From NCBI RefSeq assembly GCF_014174165.1, contig NZ_JABEQN010000002.1, positions 186,001 through 250,000 on the forward strand: 64,000 bases of DNA, written 5' to 3'. The position numbers and the translations under genes were made by a program. Shown here one piece after another: positions 9,722 to 18,657 of this stretch (positions are counted from its first letter, which is position 1; each line of letters begins with the position of its first letter). This DNA is from Gluconacetobacter dulcium (GTDB taxonomy: Bacteria; Pseudomonadota; Alphaproteobacteria; Acetobacterales; Acetobacteraceae). Below the pieces are notes generated by a model. It was not told the origin of the DNA, searched no databases, and was given only the letters and a program-made list of their open reading frames with translations.

Positions 9722-9907
9722 ATGGCCGATGCGCTGCCTTTCCGTTCTTTCCTGGAGCCTGGGCAGTTCGTCCGCCATCCCGATCATCCGGAATGGGGGC
9801 TGGGGCAGGTGCAGTCGGCCATTGCCCATCGGGTGACGGTCAATTTCGAGGATCAGGGCAAGATGCTGATCGATGCGTCGGTCGTCATGCTGACGGTCGT
9901 TTCCTGA
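9722..9907 (+). CDS. DUF3553 domain protein
   Basis: A 61-residue protein matching the small DUF3553 family, recognised from EPGQFVRHPDHPEWGLGQVQ and VTVNFEDQGKMLID. Related sequences also occur as a domain in some UvrD/PcrA-like helicases, where the fold resembles a small beta-barrel; no biochemical function is established. ATG at 9722 has GGAGG ten bases upstream. It ends nine bases before moaA and is probably cotranscribed with it. Confidence 0.75.
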   Translation: MADALPFRSFLEPGQFVRHPDHPEWGLGQVQSAIAHRVTVNFEDQGKMLIDASVVMLTVVS

Positions 9908-9916
9908 AGGGTTGGC

Positions 9917-10933
9917 ATGGGTACGCCGTTCCTCGATTCTCTCGGTCGGACTGTGACCTATCTGCGGGTTTCGGTCACTGACCGATGCGACATGCGCTGC
10001 GTGTACTGCATGTCCGAAACCATGTCGTTTCTGCCCAAGGCCGAGATCCTGACCTATGCGGAACTGGAGCGGCTTTGTGCCGCCTTTATCCGCAGCGGGG
10101 TGACGCGACTGCGCGTGACCGGGGGAGAGCCGCTGGTGCGGCGGGATGTCGGCGATTTTTTCCAGGCCATGGGGCAATGGCTGCACCGGTCCGGCGGGAA
10201 TGGTCATCTGGATGAATTGACCGTTACGACCAACGGCTCGCGGCTGGCCGAGCATGCCGGGATGCTGGCCGGCGCGGGTGTACGGCGTGTCAATATCAGC
10301 CTCGACTCCCTTGATTCTGAAAAATTTCATCGCATTACCCGGCGCGGGACTCTCGACCAGACCTTGGCGGGTGTGCGCGCGGCACGGCTGGCGGGGCTGG
10401 CGATCCGTATCAATACCGTGGCGATGGCGGGGGTGAATGACGATGAATTCGACACGCTGCTGGCCTGGTGTGGTGAAATCGGCGCCGATCTCTGCCTGAT
10501 CGAGACCATGCCGATGGGCGAGACAGGCGAGGATCGCACCGATCGCTATCTGCCACTCTCCGCCGTGCGGGCCGACCTGTCGCGGCGCTGGACGCTGGAG
10601 CCGTTGGCCGAGCGCACGGGCGGGCCGGCGCGCTATCTGCGCGTACGCGAAACCGGGCGCAGGCTGGGGCTGATCACGCCCATGACCCATAATTTCTGCG
10701 AAAGCTGCAACCGGGTGCGTCTGTCCTGCACCGGGCAGCTTTATCCGTGCCTGGGGGATGAAGGGGCGACGGACCTGCGGCAACCCCTGCGGGACGGAGC
10801 CAGCGATGCCGACCTGCTGCACCTCGTGCAGTCGGCGATCCTGCGCAAGCCGAAGGGCCATGATTTCGTCATCGGGCGGCGCGCGGATGATCCCGCCGCC
10901 ATGCGCCGGCACATGAGCGTGACCGGCGGATAG
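9917..10933 (+). CDS. moaA: GTP 3',8-cyclase MoaA
   Basis: A 338-residue radical SAM enzyme that converts GTP to 3',8-cyclo-GTP, the first step of molybdopterin synthesis. The N-terminal cluster motif is C24-x3-C28-x2-C31 (CDMRCVYC) and the C-terminal second cluster uses FCESCNRVRLSC with a further Cys in LYPCLG. RVTGGEPLVR is the SAM-binding segment. The protein ends in Gly-Gly, as MoaA requires for GTP binding. AAGGG precedes ATG at 9917. The partner MoaC is encoded at 46811-47320 and MoeA at 32498-33703, so the pathway is dispersed across the window. Confidence 0.96.
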   Translation: MGTPFLDSLGRTVTYLRVSVTDRCDMRCVYCMSETMSFLPKAEILTYAELERLCAAFIRSGVTRLRVTGGEPLVRRDVGDFFQAMGQWLHRSGGNGHLDELTVTTNGSRLAEHAGMLAGAGVRRVNISLDSLDSEKFHRITRRGTLDQTLAGVRAARLAGLAIRINTVAMAGVNDDEFDTLLAWCGEIGADLCLIETMPMGETGEDRTDRYLPLSAVRADLSRRWTLEPLAERTGGPARYLRVRETGRRLGLITPMTHNFCESCNRVRLSCTGQLYPCLGDEGATDLRQPLRDGASDADLLHLVQSAILRKPKGHDFVIGRRADDPAAMRRHMSVTGG

Positions 10934-10979
10934 GAGGCTGTTTGCACGGGCGGCCAGCCGGATGAGGACATGCGCGGAT

Positions 10980-10998
10980 TGAATTTATTATAAATTCA
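10980..10998. repeat. AT-rich perfect palindrome between convergent genes
   Basis: TGAATTTA (10980-10987) and TAAATTCA (10991-10998) are perfect inverted arms around TTA. T-rich sequence follows on the plus strand. It lies between the ends of moaA and the methyltransferase gene and could act as a weak two-way terminator. Confidence 0.45.
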
Positions 10999-11007
10999 GT
11001 TTGTTAT

Positions 11008-11877
11008 TCAATTTTCTTGATCGCATCTCTCAAGCGAGATCGTGAAGGCGCCGGGCTGGAGTGGCTGGGGCTGGCTTGCCGCCGGTGCCCAGCCGGTCAT
11101 GATGGCAACGCGCAGGGGAACGGACAGAAGGGCGTCGTCTGCCTCCGGCGTCAGGCTGGCGAGGGCGGCGGCGAACAGGGCGGGCGCGGGGATCTGGCGG
11201 CTGCGCAGTTTCAGGGCGTTGGTCTCGCCGGCGGCGCGCAGGTCGCGCAGCAGGGCCATGGGCGTGCGGTAGGCGAGCGTCAGTGTTTCCACATCCGCGA
11301 CCGGCAGGGCGAAGCCTGCGCGCTGCAACAGGGAGGCGCAGTCCTTCAGGTCGGGAAAGGGCGAGACCCTTGGGGCAGCGCCACCGGTGAGTGTGCATTC
11401 GGCCTCGGTCAGGGCGCGACGGAGGTCCGCCAGGGTCGGCAGGACGGGCACGCTGGCGAGGAACAGCCCGTCGGGCTTCAGCGCGTGGCGGATCTGCGCC
11501 AGCGCGCCGGGCAGGTCGTTGACCCAGTGCAGCGACAGGTTGGCGACCACCAGGTCGAAGGAGCCGGGGCCGAAGGGGAGCCATTCCTCGTCGGCGCACA
11601 GGACGGTTCCGCCATTGACCTGCGCCATCCTGGGCGACAGGTCGCAGGACACGACGCGCTCGATCCCGCGTGCGCGCAACCGGGGGGCGACCACGCCGCG
11701 ACCGCCGATATCCAGCGCCGCGCTGAAGCGGTAGGTCGTGTCGTCCAGCCGGTCCAGCAGCCGGTCCGCGGCTTCCTGCAGGATCGGTGCGACCGCGTGC
11801 ACCAGAGGGGCGGCGCGATCGCGATGACGGCGCACGGCTGCGCGGTCGAAAATCACGGGATCGTTCATGGCTCGCAT
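11008..11877 (-). CDS. SAM-dependent methyltransferase, NDUFAF5/BioC-like
   Basis: A 289-residue class I methyltransferase. Motif I is LDIGGRGVVA, a degenerate form of the usual LDxGxGxG, followed by VVSCDLSPRMAQ and the distinctive SLHWVNDLPGALAQIRHALK, which is the hallmark of the BioC/NDUFAF5 group. In mitochondria NDUFAF5 is an arginine hydroxylase for complex I assembly, so the activity here may not be methylation. The true BioC of this genome is probably the fusion at 29250-30653. I chose ATG at 11877 because GGAAGG sits five bases upstream; ATG at 11868 is the alternative. The gene is divergent from comF. Confidence 0.75.
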   Translation of the reverse strand: MRAMNDPVIFDRAAVRRHRDRAAPLVHAVAPILQEAADRLLDRLDDTTYRFSAALDIGGRGVVAPRLRARGIERVVSCDLSPRMAQVNGGTVLCADEEWLPFGPGSFDLVVANLSLHWVNDLPGALAQIRHALKPDGLFLASVPVLPTLADLRRALTEAECTLTGGAAPRVSPFPDLKDCASLLQRAGFALPVADVETLTLAYRTPMALLRDLRAAGETNALKLRSRQIPAPALFAAALASLTPEADDALLSVPLRVAIMTGWAPAASQPQPLQPGAFTISLERCDQEN

Positions 11878-11990
11878 GTGCCCTTCCGGATGGGCGATGC
11901 CAATGGCACCATTGCGTGATGGTTGGCACGACACGGGACGCGGGGGAAACCCGATCGGCGCATGGCGAGGCGCGTGGTCTGCCACGGCGC

Positions 11991-12749
11991 ATGGCGGCCC
12001 GTATGCTCGACCTTCTTCTGCCACCTGACTGCCCGGCCTGTCATCAGCCGGTCGATCGTGCCGGCCTGCTGTGCCCCGACTGCTTCCGCGCCATGCGCTT
12101 TATCGCCGAGCCATGCTGCGCGCGATGTGGCCAGCCCTTTTCGGCGTCGGCTCCTGGCGGTGCTGGGCGTAGCTGTGCGCCGTGTCTGGACCATCCCCCG
12201 TCATGGCGGAACGGCCGGGCCGCCATGATCTATGACGAACGGTCGCGCGTGCTGGTCCTGCGGCTGAAATATGCCGATCGTACCGATCTGGCGCCGCTGC
12301 TGGCCCGGCATATGGTGCGGGCCGGACGCGAGCTGCTGGCCGAAGCCGATCTGCTGGTGCCTGTGCCGCTGCACAGGGGACGGCTGTTCCGTCGCCGCTA
12401 TAATCAGGCCGGGCTGCTGGCGGTGGCGATCGGGCGGATCGCGCATCTGCCGGTGGTGCCGGATGCCTTGCAGCGCGTGCGCGGGACGCCCGCGCTGGCC
12501 CGCCTGGGAGCGGCGGCGCGCCATGAGGTGCTGCGCGGGGCGATCGTCGCCCGCCCGTCGCGTCGGGAGCGGCTGGCAGGCCGGCGCGTCATCCTGGTCG
12601 ATGACGTGATGACGACGGGAGCAACATTGGGCGCCTGTGCGCGGGCGGTTCTGGCGGCGGGCGCGGTTTCGGTGGACGTGCTGGTGGCGGCCCGTGCGTC
12701 CGATCCCGCGCGGATGGGATCGGACGGCGGGAGAACGACCGGCGCATGA
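11991..12749 (+). CDS. ComF-family phosphoribosyltransferase-like protein
   Basis: A 252-residue protein of the ComF/GntX family. The N-terminus carries four-cysteine zinc-binding motifs (CPACHQP, CPDC, CARCGQPF and CAPC). The C-terminal half is a type I phosphoribosyltransferase domain with the PRPP loop VILVDDVMTTGATL. DLLVPVPLHRGRLFRRRYNQA is the ComF signature. In naturally transformable bacteria ComF takes part in DNA uptake, but elsewhere the family has no fixed role. I chose ATG at 11991 because the protein then begins as relatives do; an in-frame ATG at 11919 would add 24 residues. Confidence 0.85.
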   Translation: MAARMLDLLLPPDCPACHQPVDRAGLLCPDCFRAMRFIAEPCCARCGQPFSASAPGGAGRSCAPCLDHPPSWRNGRAAMIYDERSRVLVLRLKYADRTDLAPLLARHMVRAGRELLAEADLLVPVPLHRGRLFRRRYNQAGLLAVAIGRIAHLPVVPDALQRVRGTPALARLGAAARHEVLRGAIVARPSRRERLAGRRVILVDDVMTTGATLGACARAVLAAGAVSVDVLVAARASDPARMGSDGGRTTGA

Positions 12750-12824
12750 TGCGAACGGTATAGTGCCACGGCACAAATGCGCTATGTCTTCAGAATCGGT
12801 TACTTTTCTTTTTCGGGGGTCGGA

Positions 12825-13085
12825 ATGCCCAGCATCGAAATCTATACCCAGCCAGGCTGCCCCTATTGCGTGCGCGCGGTGCGCCTGCTGCAACAGAAGG
12901 GCGTGCCATTCACTGAGATCCGCGCCCTGCACGGCACGCCCGAGCGGGCCGAGGCCCGCGAGCGTTCGGGCGGTCGGACAACGGTGCCGCAGATCTTCAT
13001 CAACGGGCGGCATATCGGCGGCTGCGACGACCTGATGGCGCTGGAACGGCAGGGAGACCTTGATCCGCTGCTGCAGGCGGCCTGA
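12825..13085 (+). CDS. grxC: Glutaredoxin 3 (GrxC-type, dithiol)
   Basis: An 86-residue dithiol glutaredoxin with active site CPYC in QPGCPYCVRA near residues 10-17 and the glutathione-binding TVPQIFINGRHIGGCDD. The class reduces disulfides and glutathione mixed disulfides and is recycled by glutathione. ATG at 12825 follows a GGGGGTCGGA stretch. It is in a likely operon comF-grxC-DUF1178. The order glutaredoxin then DUF1178 is common in alphaproteobacteria. Confidence 0.94.
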   Translation: MPSIEIYTQPGCPYCVRAVRLLQQKGVPFTEIRALHGTPERAEARERSGGRTTVPQIFINGRHIGGCDDLMALERQGDLDPLLQAA

Positions 13086-13104
13086 TCGGACACCGGGGGC
13101 GCGC

Positions 13105-13545
13105 GTGATCTGTTATCAGTTGCGATGTGACGCGGGGCATGAGTTCGAGGGCTGGTTTCCCGGCAGTGCCGCGTTCGACGATCAGGCGCGCCGCAACCTG
13201 CTCTCCTGCCCGCAATGCGGCACGTCGGACGTTGTGCGGGCGCTGATGGCGCCGGCCGTGCGGACCGCGCCGGCGCGCGTGCCGGAAACGGCGCGGCCGG
13301 CGCCTCCGGCCGGGGCTGCCATTCCGGCCGCGATGATGGCCGCGATGCAGCGCGTCCGGCAGTATGTCGAGGAACGATGTGAGAATGTGGGCGATAAATT
13401 CGCCGAGGAAGCGTTGAAGATCCATCAAGGAGATGGCGAACGGCGCGGCATTTACGGACGTGCATCGGAAGAGGATTGTGATCGCCTGGTCGAGGAGGGC
13501 GTGGAGATCATGGCCATACCGTGGGTCCCGCGTGCGGACGGTTGA
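13105..13545 (+). CDS. DUF1178 family protein
   Basis: A 146-residue protein of the DUF1178 family. It opens with MICYQLRCDAGHEFEGWF and has a C-x2-C pair (LSCPQCGT) that with the first cysteine resembles a rubredoxin-like zinc ribbon. The C-terminal half contains the conserved EEALKIHQGD and RGIYGRAS. Function is unknown. GTG at 13105 is the start, 19 bases after grxC. It is probably cytoplasmic as no signal or membrane segment is visible. Confidence 0.85.
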   Translation: MICYQLRCDAGHEFEGWFPGSAAFDDQARRNLLSCPQCGTSDVVRALMAPAVRTAPARVPETARPAPPAGAAIPAAMMAAMQRVRQYVEERCENVGDKFAEEALKIHQGDGERRGIYGRASEEDCDRLVEEGVEIMAIPWVPRADG

Positions 13546-13598
13546 TCGGACGCTGGAAAGGGAGCCGGGCCCGGAGGCCGGAAGTCGAGGTGGAACGC

Positions 13599-14141
13599 AT
13601 GCATGACAGAACAAGCCGACGGGCCGACGTGACCCGCTCCCCGCAGGGGAAGCGCCGGGGCGTGCGGTCGCTGGCCGCCCTGGGCGCCATGATGGGAATG
13701 TTGGGCCTGCTGGCGGGCCATCCGCTTTCGGCGGCTGCGTCTGCGGCTGAGAGTGTCGCGGTGCGGGATCCCTCGCCCGTGCTGGGGCAATGGGTTACCC
13801 GCGAGCGCGACGGTGTCTTCGATATCCGGGCCTGCGGCGGTGAACTCTGCGGTCGGCTGGTCGGCATGCGCTATACCGGTGACATTCCGAAGGCCAAGGA
13901 CGGGACATCGGAATGCGGCCTGCTGATGCTGACCGGATTCGTTCCCGATCCCGACGATGCCGGCCGCTGGAACGGGCATATCCTCGATCCGGACAGCGGG
14001 AAGGTCTACCAGGCCCAGATCTGGTCGCCGCGTGACGGCGTACTGAAACTCCGAGGCTATGTGGGCATTCCCCTGTTTGGCGAAACCCATACATGGACAC
14101 GCTATGACGGCGCGATCGGAGCGCGCTGCCTGATGCAGTGA
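13599..14141 (+). CDS. Exported DUF2147 domain protein
   Basis: A 180-residue protein. An N-terminal signal peptide is visible, with a basic start and the hydrophobic run AALGAMMGMLGLLAGHPL before an Ala-rich cleavage region near residue 48. The mature part matches DUF2147: VLGQWVTRERDGVFDIRAC, a two-cysteine CGGELCGRLVG, and a terminal GYVGIPLFGETHTWTR. It is likely periplasmic; function is unknown. GAGG precedes ATG at 13599. It is followed 24 bases on by the lactonase gene. Confidence 0.78.
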   Translation: MHDRTSRRADVTRSPQGKRRGVRSLAALGAMMGMLGLLAGHPLSAAASAAESVAVRDPSPVLGQWVTRERDGVFDIRACGGELCGRLVGMRYTGDIPKAKDGTSECGLLMLTGFVPDPDDAGRWNGHILDPDSGKVYQAQIWSPRDGVLKLRGYVGIPLFGETHTWTRYDGAIGARCLMQ

Positions 14142-14165
14142 GCCGTCTCTTTCTCAACTGGATTC

Positions 14166-15404
14166 GTGAGCGACATGACCTCAATCATCTCACGACGCGG
14201 CCTGATGGCCGGGTTGGCCGCGTCGGGTATTCCTCTTGCGGCATCGTGGCCCGTCAGGGCCGCCATTCCGGCCAGGGCGCGGACATTGTGCTATATCGGC
14301 GGCTACAACAAACATGCGCCGCCTGGCGGGGCGGGGAACGGGCAGGGCATCGCGCTGTTCGAGATGAACCCCGCGACCGGCGCGCTGGCACCGATCTCGA
14401 CCTTTACGGACATTGCCAGCCCGTCTTTCATCACGCTCTCCGCCGATAACCGTTTCCTGTACGCGCTGAGCGAGATCGACGATTTCAACGGACGGCATGA
14501 TGGTAGCGTCACCGCGTTCGCGGTCGATCGGCTGTCGGGTGAACTGACCCGGCTCAATGTCGTATCCTCGGGTGGGGCGGTGCCGGCCCATCTCAGCGTC
14601 CATCATTCCGGCCGGTATGTCCTGGTGGCCAACTATGTCGGCGGCAGCGTGGGCGTGTTGCCCATCCGGCCGGATGGCAGCCTGGGCGAGCCGACGGACA
14701 TCGTGAAGAATTCCGGTCCGCGCATGCCCGAACGGGCCGAGGACAACCCGCCCGGCAATTTCGCGGTCAGCGACCATTCGGGGCCGCATGTCCATATGGT
14801 GGCCAGCGACCAGTCGGGAAAGTTCGTCCTGGCCTGCGATGCCGGGCTGGACCGGGTCTATGTCTGGACGCTGGATCTGGCGACGGGCAAGCTCAAACCG
14901 GCCGCGACGCCTTTCCTCTCCCTGATGCCGGGGTCGGCGCCACGCCATTTCTCCTTCAGCCATGACGGGCGGACGCTCTACATTCTGTGCGAACAGGATT
15001 CCAAGATCGTCGTCGCCAGCTTCGATCCCGCGACCGGCGTGATCACGCCGCAGCAGCGGGTCAGCACCGTCACGTCCTATTTCCAGGGCAGCACGCTGGC
15101 GGCGGGAATCCTGCTGTCACCCAATGGACGATATGTGTACGCGTCGAACCGGCTGGGGGATTCCATGGCCGTTTTCCGTGTGGGTCCGGACGGATTGCTG
15201 ACGCTGATCGACGAAGTGTGGATGCATGCGGATTATGGACGGGCCATGATGTTCGACCCGTCGGGCACGTTTCTGTTCTGTGCCAACCAGCGCAGCGATT
15301 CCGTCACGTCGTTCCGGGTCGATCCCGTAACCGGCGCGCTGGACTTCACCTGGCATTTCACCGCCGTGGGCAGCCCGACGACGTTTGCTTTCCTCCAGCT
15401 TTGA
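14166..15404 (+). CDS. Exported lactonase family protein (6-phosphogluconolactonase-like beta-propeller)
   Basis: A 412-residue seven-bladed beta-propeller of the lactonase family that includes cytoplasmic Pgl of E. coli. This copy begins with a twin-arginine signal, SRRGLMAGLAASGIPLAASW, so it is sent to the periplasm. Propeller features recur as SPSFITLSADNRFLYAL, GPHVHMVASDQSGKFVLAC and AAGILLSPNGRYVYASNR. A periplasmic lactonase would fit an organism that oxidises sugars at the outer face of its membrane to lactones, which is inference. The start is GTG at 14166, with ATG at 14175 possible. Its end is four bases from ubiG, transcribed the other way. Confidence 0.82.
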   Translation: MSDMTSIISRRGLMAGLAASGIPLAASWPVRAAIPARARTLCYIGGYNKHAPPGGAGNGQGIALFEMNPATGALAPISTFTDIASPSFITLSADNRFLYALSEIDDFNGRHDGSVTAFAVDRLSGELTRLNVVSSGGAVPAHLSVHHSGRYVLVANYVGGSVGVLPIRPDGSLGEPTDIVKNSGPRMPERAEDNPPGNFAVSDHSGPHVHMVASDQSGKFVLACDAGLDRVYVWTLDLATGKLKPAATPFLSLMPGSAPRHFSFSHDGRTLYILCEQDSKIVVASFDPATGVITPQQRVSTVTSYFQGSTLAAGILLSPNGRYVYASNRLGDSMAVFRVGPDGLLTLIDEVWMHADYGRAMMFDPSGTFLFCANQRSDSVTSFRVDPVTGALDFTWHFTAVGSPTTFAFLQL

Positions 15405-15408
15405 CGGC

Positions 15409-16164
15409 TTATTCCGGCACGGCGAGGCTGGCGATGTAATTGACACCGAGATCCCGGCTTTCGCGCCAGCCGCTGAGGCCGGGGGCCATGCCCGCGATGT
15501 CGGACACCCGCAATCCGGCCTGGCCGGCATAGGTGCCCAGTTCGGCCGGCGTGATGAATTTGCGCCATTCGTGCGTGCCGACCGGCAGGAGGCGCAGAAT
15601 GTATTCCGCCCCGATCTTGGCCGTCGCCAGCGAGCGCAGCGTGCGGTTGAGGGTCGAGACGATGATGACGCCGCCGGGCTCGACCATGCCGGCCAGCAGA
15701 CGCAGGAAGGCGGCGGGATCGGCGACGTGTTCGATGACTTCAAGCGCCGTGATCGCGTCGAAGCGCGTGCCCTCGGCATCCAGATCCTCGGCGCTGCCGG
15801 CGCGGTAGGCGAGCGGGCCTGCGCCCGGCGGCAGCGGATGGGCCAGCATATGCGCGCGGGCGGCCGCGATGGCGGCATCGGAAGCATCCAGGCCCAGCAC
15901 ATCATAGCCCATGCGGGCCAGGCCCTCGCTGGCGAGGCCGGCGCCGCAGCCGATATCCAGCAGGCGCGTCACGGGCGCGGATTCCCCGGCGCGCGGGGCG
16001 GGGAGATGGCGCCGCGCCCAGTCCAGGCGCAGGCCGTTCATGGCATGCAGGGGCCGCATCGGGCCCGAAGGGTCCCACCAGCGATCGGCGAGGGCGCTGA
16101 AGCGGGCGATTTCGTCCGGAACGACGGACGGGCCGTCTGAATGGACCGAATCGTTGACCTGCAT
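15409..16164 (-). CDS. ubiG: Ubiquinone biosynthesis O-methyltransferase UbiG
   Basis: A 251-residue methyltransferase that performs both O-methylations in ubiquinone synthesis. It opens with the typical DEIARFSALADRWWDPSGPM and PLHAMNGLRLDWAR. Motif I is LLDIGCGAGL, and ALEVIEHV is the post-I signature. HEWRKFITPAEL near the C-terminus is also characteristic. Its start at 16164 is 157 bp from the divergent lysC start. A ubiG-lysC divergent pair is familiar in alphaproteobacteria. Confidence 0.96.
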   Translation of the reverse strand: MQVNDSVHSDGPSVVPDEIARFSALADRWWDPSGPMRPLHAMNGLRLDWARRHLPAPRAGESAPVTRLLDIGCGAGLASEGLARMGYDVLGLDASDAAIAAARAHMLAHPLPPGAGPLAYRAGSAEDLDAEGTRFDAITALEVIEHVADPAAFLRLLAGMVEPGGVIIVSTLNRTLRSLATAKIGAEYILRLLPVGTHEWRKFITPAELGTYAGQAGLRVSDIAGMAPGLSGWRESRDLGVNYIASLAVPE

Positions 16165-16321
16165 GGCGTCTGCACCTCTCCATCTGGCTTCTGCCGCTGG
16201 ACGGCGCAGCGGCGGAAGGGTATGTGACGCGCCTTGCAGATAACCGCAATGCCCCGTCCGACGCCCCAGAGGCCCCGGATGGGCTGGAACGGCCCGCGCG
16301 CCGAACTGGAGAGCCCTTTCG

Positions 16322-17578
16322 ATGTCCCGTCACACTCCGCGGATCGTCATGAAATTCGGTGGCACCTCTGTGGCCGATCTGGACCGAATTCGCGCGGTGG
16401 CGGAAAAAGTGCGCAAACAGGTCGAGGCGGGGTGCGAGGTCGCGGTGGTGGTCTCGGCCATGTCGGGCGTGACCAATCAGTTGGTCGGCTATTGCCAGGC
16501 ACTGTCGCCGCTGCACGATGCGCGGGAATATGATGCCGTCGTCGCGACCGGCGAGCAGGTTACCAGCGGCCTGCTGGCCATCGCGTTGCAGACCATCGGG
16601 GTCGAGGCCCGGTCGTGGCTGGGCTGGCAGATCCCGCTGCGCACCGATGCGGCGCATGGCAAGGCGCGTATCGCCTCGATCGACGGTGAGGCGCTGGTGG
16701 TGCGCATGCAGGCCGGCCAGGTGCCGGTCATTGCCGGCTTCCAGGGGGTTGCCGCCGATGGGCGGATCACGACGCTGGGGCGCGGCGGATCGGATACCTC
16801 GGCCGTCGCCATCGCGGCCGCCATCGGGGCCGACCGGTGTGACATCTATACCGATGTCGATGGAATCTACACCACGGACCCGCGCATTGTTGCGAGGGCG
16901 CGGAAGCTGGATAAGATCACCTACGAGGAAATGCTGGAACTGGCGTCGGTCGGTGCCAAGGTGTTGCAGACCCGCAGCGTCGAACTGGCAATGAAGGAAC
17001 GGGTGCGCGTGCAGGTGTTGTCGAGCTTCGTCGATGGCCCCGCCCCGTCGGAAGACAACCTGCCCGGATCATTAGTGGTGGATGAGGACGAGATCGTGGA
17101 AAAGGAACTGGTCGCCGGCATTGCCTATTCGCGCGACGAAGCGAAGCTGTCGGTGCGGCGGATCCCGGACCGGCCCGGAATCGCGGCCGCGATCTTCGGC
17201 CCGCTGACGGCGGCGAACGTGAATGTCGACATGATCGTGCAGAGCACCGGCGCCGACGGCCTGACGAACATGACCTTCACCACGTCGAAGAGCGATCTGG
17301 CGCGGGCCATCCAGTCGCTGGAAGCCGCGCGGGATGTCATTCAGTATGGCGAACTGGTGACGGATGACGACGTGGTGAAGATCAGTGTGGTCGGGATCGG
17401 CATGCGTTCGCATGCCGGGGTGGCCAACCTGATGTTCCGCACCCTGTCCGACCGCAACATCAATATCCAGGTTATCTCGACCAGCGAGATCAAGGTCTCG
17501 GTGCTGATCGCGTCGGAATATACCGAACTGGCCGTGCGGGCGCTGCACACGGCCTACGGCCTCGACGCGGCGGCCTGA
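16322..17578 (+). CDS. lysC: Aspartate kinase
   Basis: A 418-residue monofunctional aspartokinase, the first step towards lysine, threonine and methionine. The kinase motif is [10 protein letters not shown] near the N-terminus and the substrate-binding [11 protein letters not shown] follows at about residue 155. The C-terminal part holds two ACT domains (from about residue 265), which bind feedback inhibitors. GGAGAG lies just before ATG at 16322. The last bases overlap the next gene as TGATG, so the oxidoreductase gene that follows is translationally coupled. Confidence 0.96.
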   Translation: MSRHTPRIVMKFGGTSVADLDRIRAVAEKVRKQVEAGCEVAVVVSAMSGVTNQLVGYCQALSPLHDAREYDAVVATGEQVTSGLLAIALQTIGVEARSWLGWQIPLRTDAAHGKARIASIDGEALVVRMQAGQVPVIAGFQGVAADGRITTLGRGGSDTSAVAIAAAIGADRCDIYTDVDGIYTTDPRIVARARKLDKITYEEMLELASVGAKVLQTRSVELAMKERVRVQVLSSFVDGPAPSEDNLPGSLVVDEDEIVEKELVAGIAYSRDEAKLSVRRIPDRPGIAAAIFGPLTAANVNVDMIVQSTGADGLTNMTFTTSKSDLARAIQSLEAARDVIQYGELVTDDDVVKISVVGIGMRSHAGVANLMFRTLSDRNINIQVISTSEIKVSVLIASEYTELAVRALHTAYGLDAAA

Positions 17579-18657
17579 TGGCGATGGAAACCCTCGTGAC
17601 GCAATCGCCGGGCGACGCCACGGAACGGGCGGCCGCCCGCGCCCGCCTGGACCGACTGTGGGCGGCCGGCACGGCCTTCCTCGGGAGCGAGGTCGCGATC
17701 ATGGCCGGTGCCATGTCGTGGGTCAGCGAGCGGCATCTGGTCTCGGCCATTTCCAATGCCGGCGGCTTCGGCGTGCTGGCCTGCGGTGCGATGGAGCCCG
17801 ATCGGCTCGCCGAGGAAATCGCGGCGACACAGGCGCTGACCAGCCGCCCGTTCGGCGTCAACCTGATTACGATGCATCCGCGTCTGGACGATCTGGTCCG
17901 GGTCTGTCTGGCGGCAGGGGTGTCGCATGTGGTGCTGGCGGGAGGCATTCCGCCGGGGCCGGCGATCCGCGCGCTGAAAGACGGGGGCGCGAAAGTCATT
18001 GCCTTCACGCCGGCGCTGGTGCTGGCCAAGCGGCTGGTCCGCATGGGCGTCGATGCGCTGGTGATCGAAGGCGCCGAGGCCGGCGGGCATGTCGGGCCGG
18101 TCTCGCTGACCGTGCTGGCGCAGGAAGTGCTGCCGCACATTCGCTCGGTCCCGGTGTTCGTGGCCGGCGGGCTGGGGCGGGGCGAGGCCATTCTGTCCTA
18201 TCTGGAGCAGGGGGCGGCCGGCGCGCAGCTCGGCACCCGTTTCGCCGCGTCGGCGGAAAGCATCGCCCATGAACGCTTCAAGGCCGCCTTCGTCCGTGCC
18301 AACGCGCGGGACGCGGTGACATCGGTGCAGTTGGACGAGCGTTTTCCCGTCATTCCCGTGCGCGGACTGTCGAACGAGGGGGGGCGGGCGTTCCTGCGCC
18401 ATCAGGCCGAGACGATTCGCCGCTATCTGGAGGGCGACCTGACGAAAGAGGCCGCCCAGCTCGACATTGAACATTTCTGGGCCGGTTCGCTGCGCCGGGC
18501 GGTGATCGAGGGCGATGTGGAAAACGGCTCGGTCATGGCGGGGCAGTCGGTTGGAATGATTACCTCGGTCCAGCCGGTTGCGGACATTATTGCCGAACTG
18601 GTTGAGCAGGCCGTCGATGCCCTCGTTCGGCGTGACAGGGTAACGGGTGAGTCGTGA
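17578..18657 (+). CDS. NAD(P)H-dependent flavin oxidoreductase / nitronate monooxygenase family
   Basis: A 359-residue TIM-barrel FMN protein of the 2-nitropropane dioxygenase/FabK superfamily. It has AISNAGGFGVLACGAM, the His-containing EGAEAGGHVGP and the phosphate-binding VFVAGGLGRGEAI and GAQLGTRF segments. This set fits nitronate monooxygenase as well as enoyl-ACP reductase II. I prefer the first because the family is widespread in alphaproteobacteria, but the substrate is not shown by the sequence. It overlaps lysC by one base and the next gene by four (GTGA), a tight operon whose metabolic logic is not obvious. Confidence 0.8.
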   Translation: MAMETLVTQSPGDATERAAARARLDRLWAAGTAFLGSEVAIMAGAMSWVSERHLVSAISNAGGFGVLACGAMEPDRLAEEIAATQALTSRPFGVNLITMHPRLDDLVRVCLAAGVSHVVLAGGIPPGPAIRALKDGGAKVIAFTPALVLAKRLVRMGVDALVIEGAEAGGHVGPVSLTVLAQEVLPHIRSVPVFVAGGLGRGEAILSYLEQGAAGAQLGTRFAASAESIAHERFKAAFVRANARDAVTSVQLDERFPVIPVRGLSNEGGRAFLRHQAETIRRYLEGDLTKEAAQLDIEHFWAGSLRRAVIEGDVENGSVMAGQSVGMITSVQPVADIIAELVEQAVDALVRRDRVTGES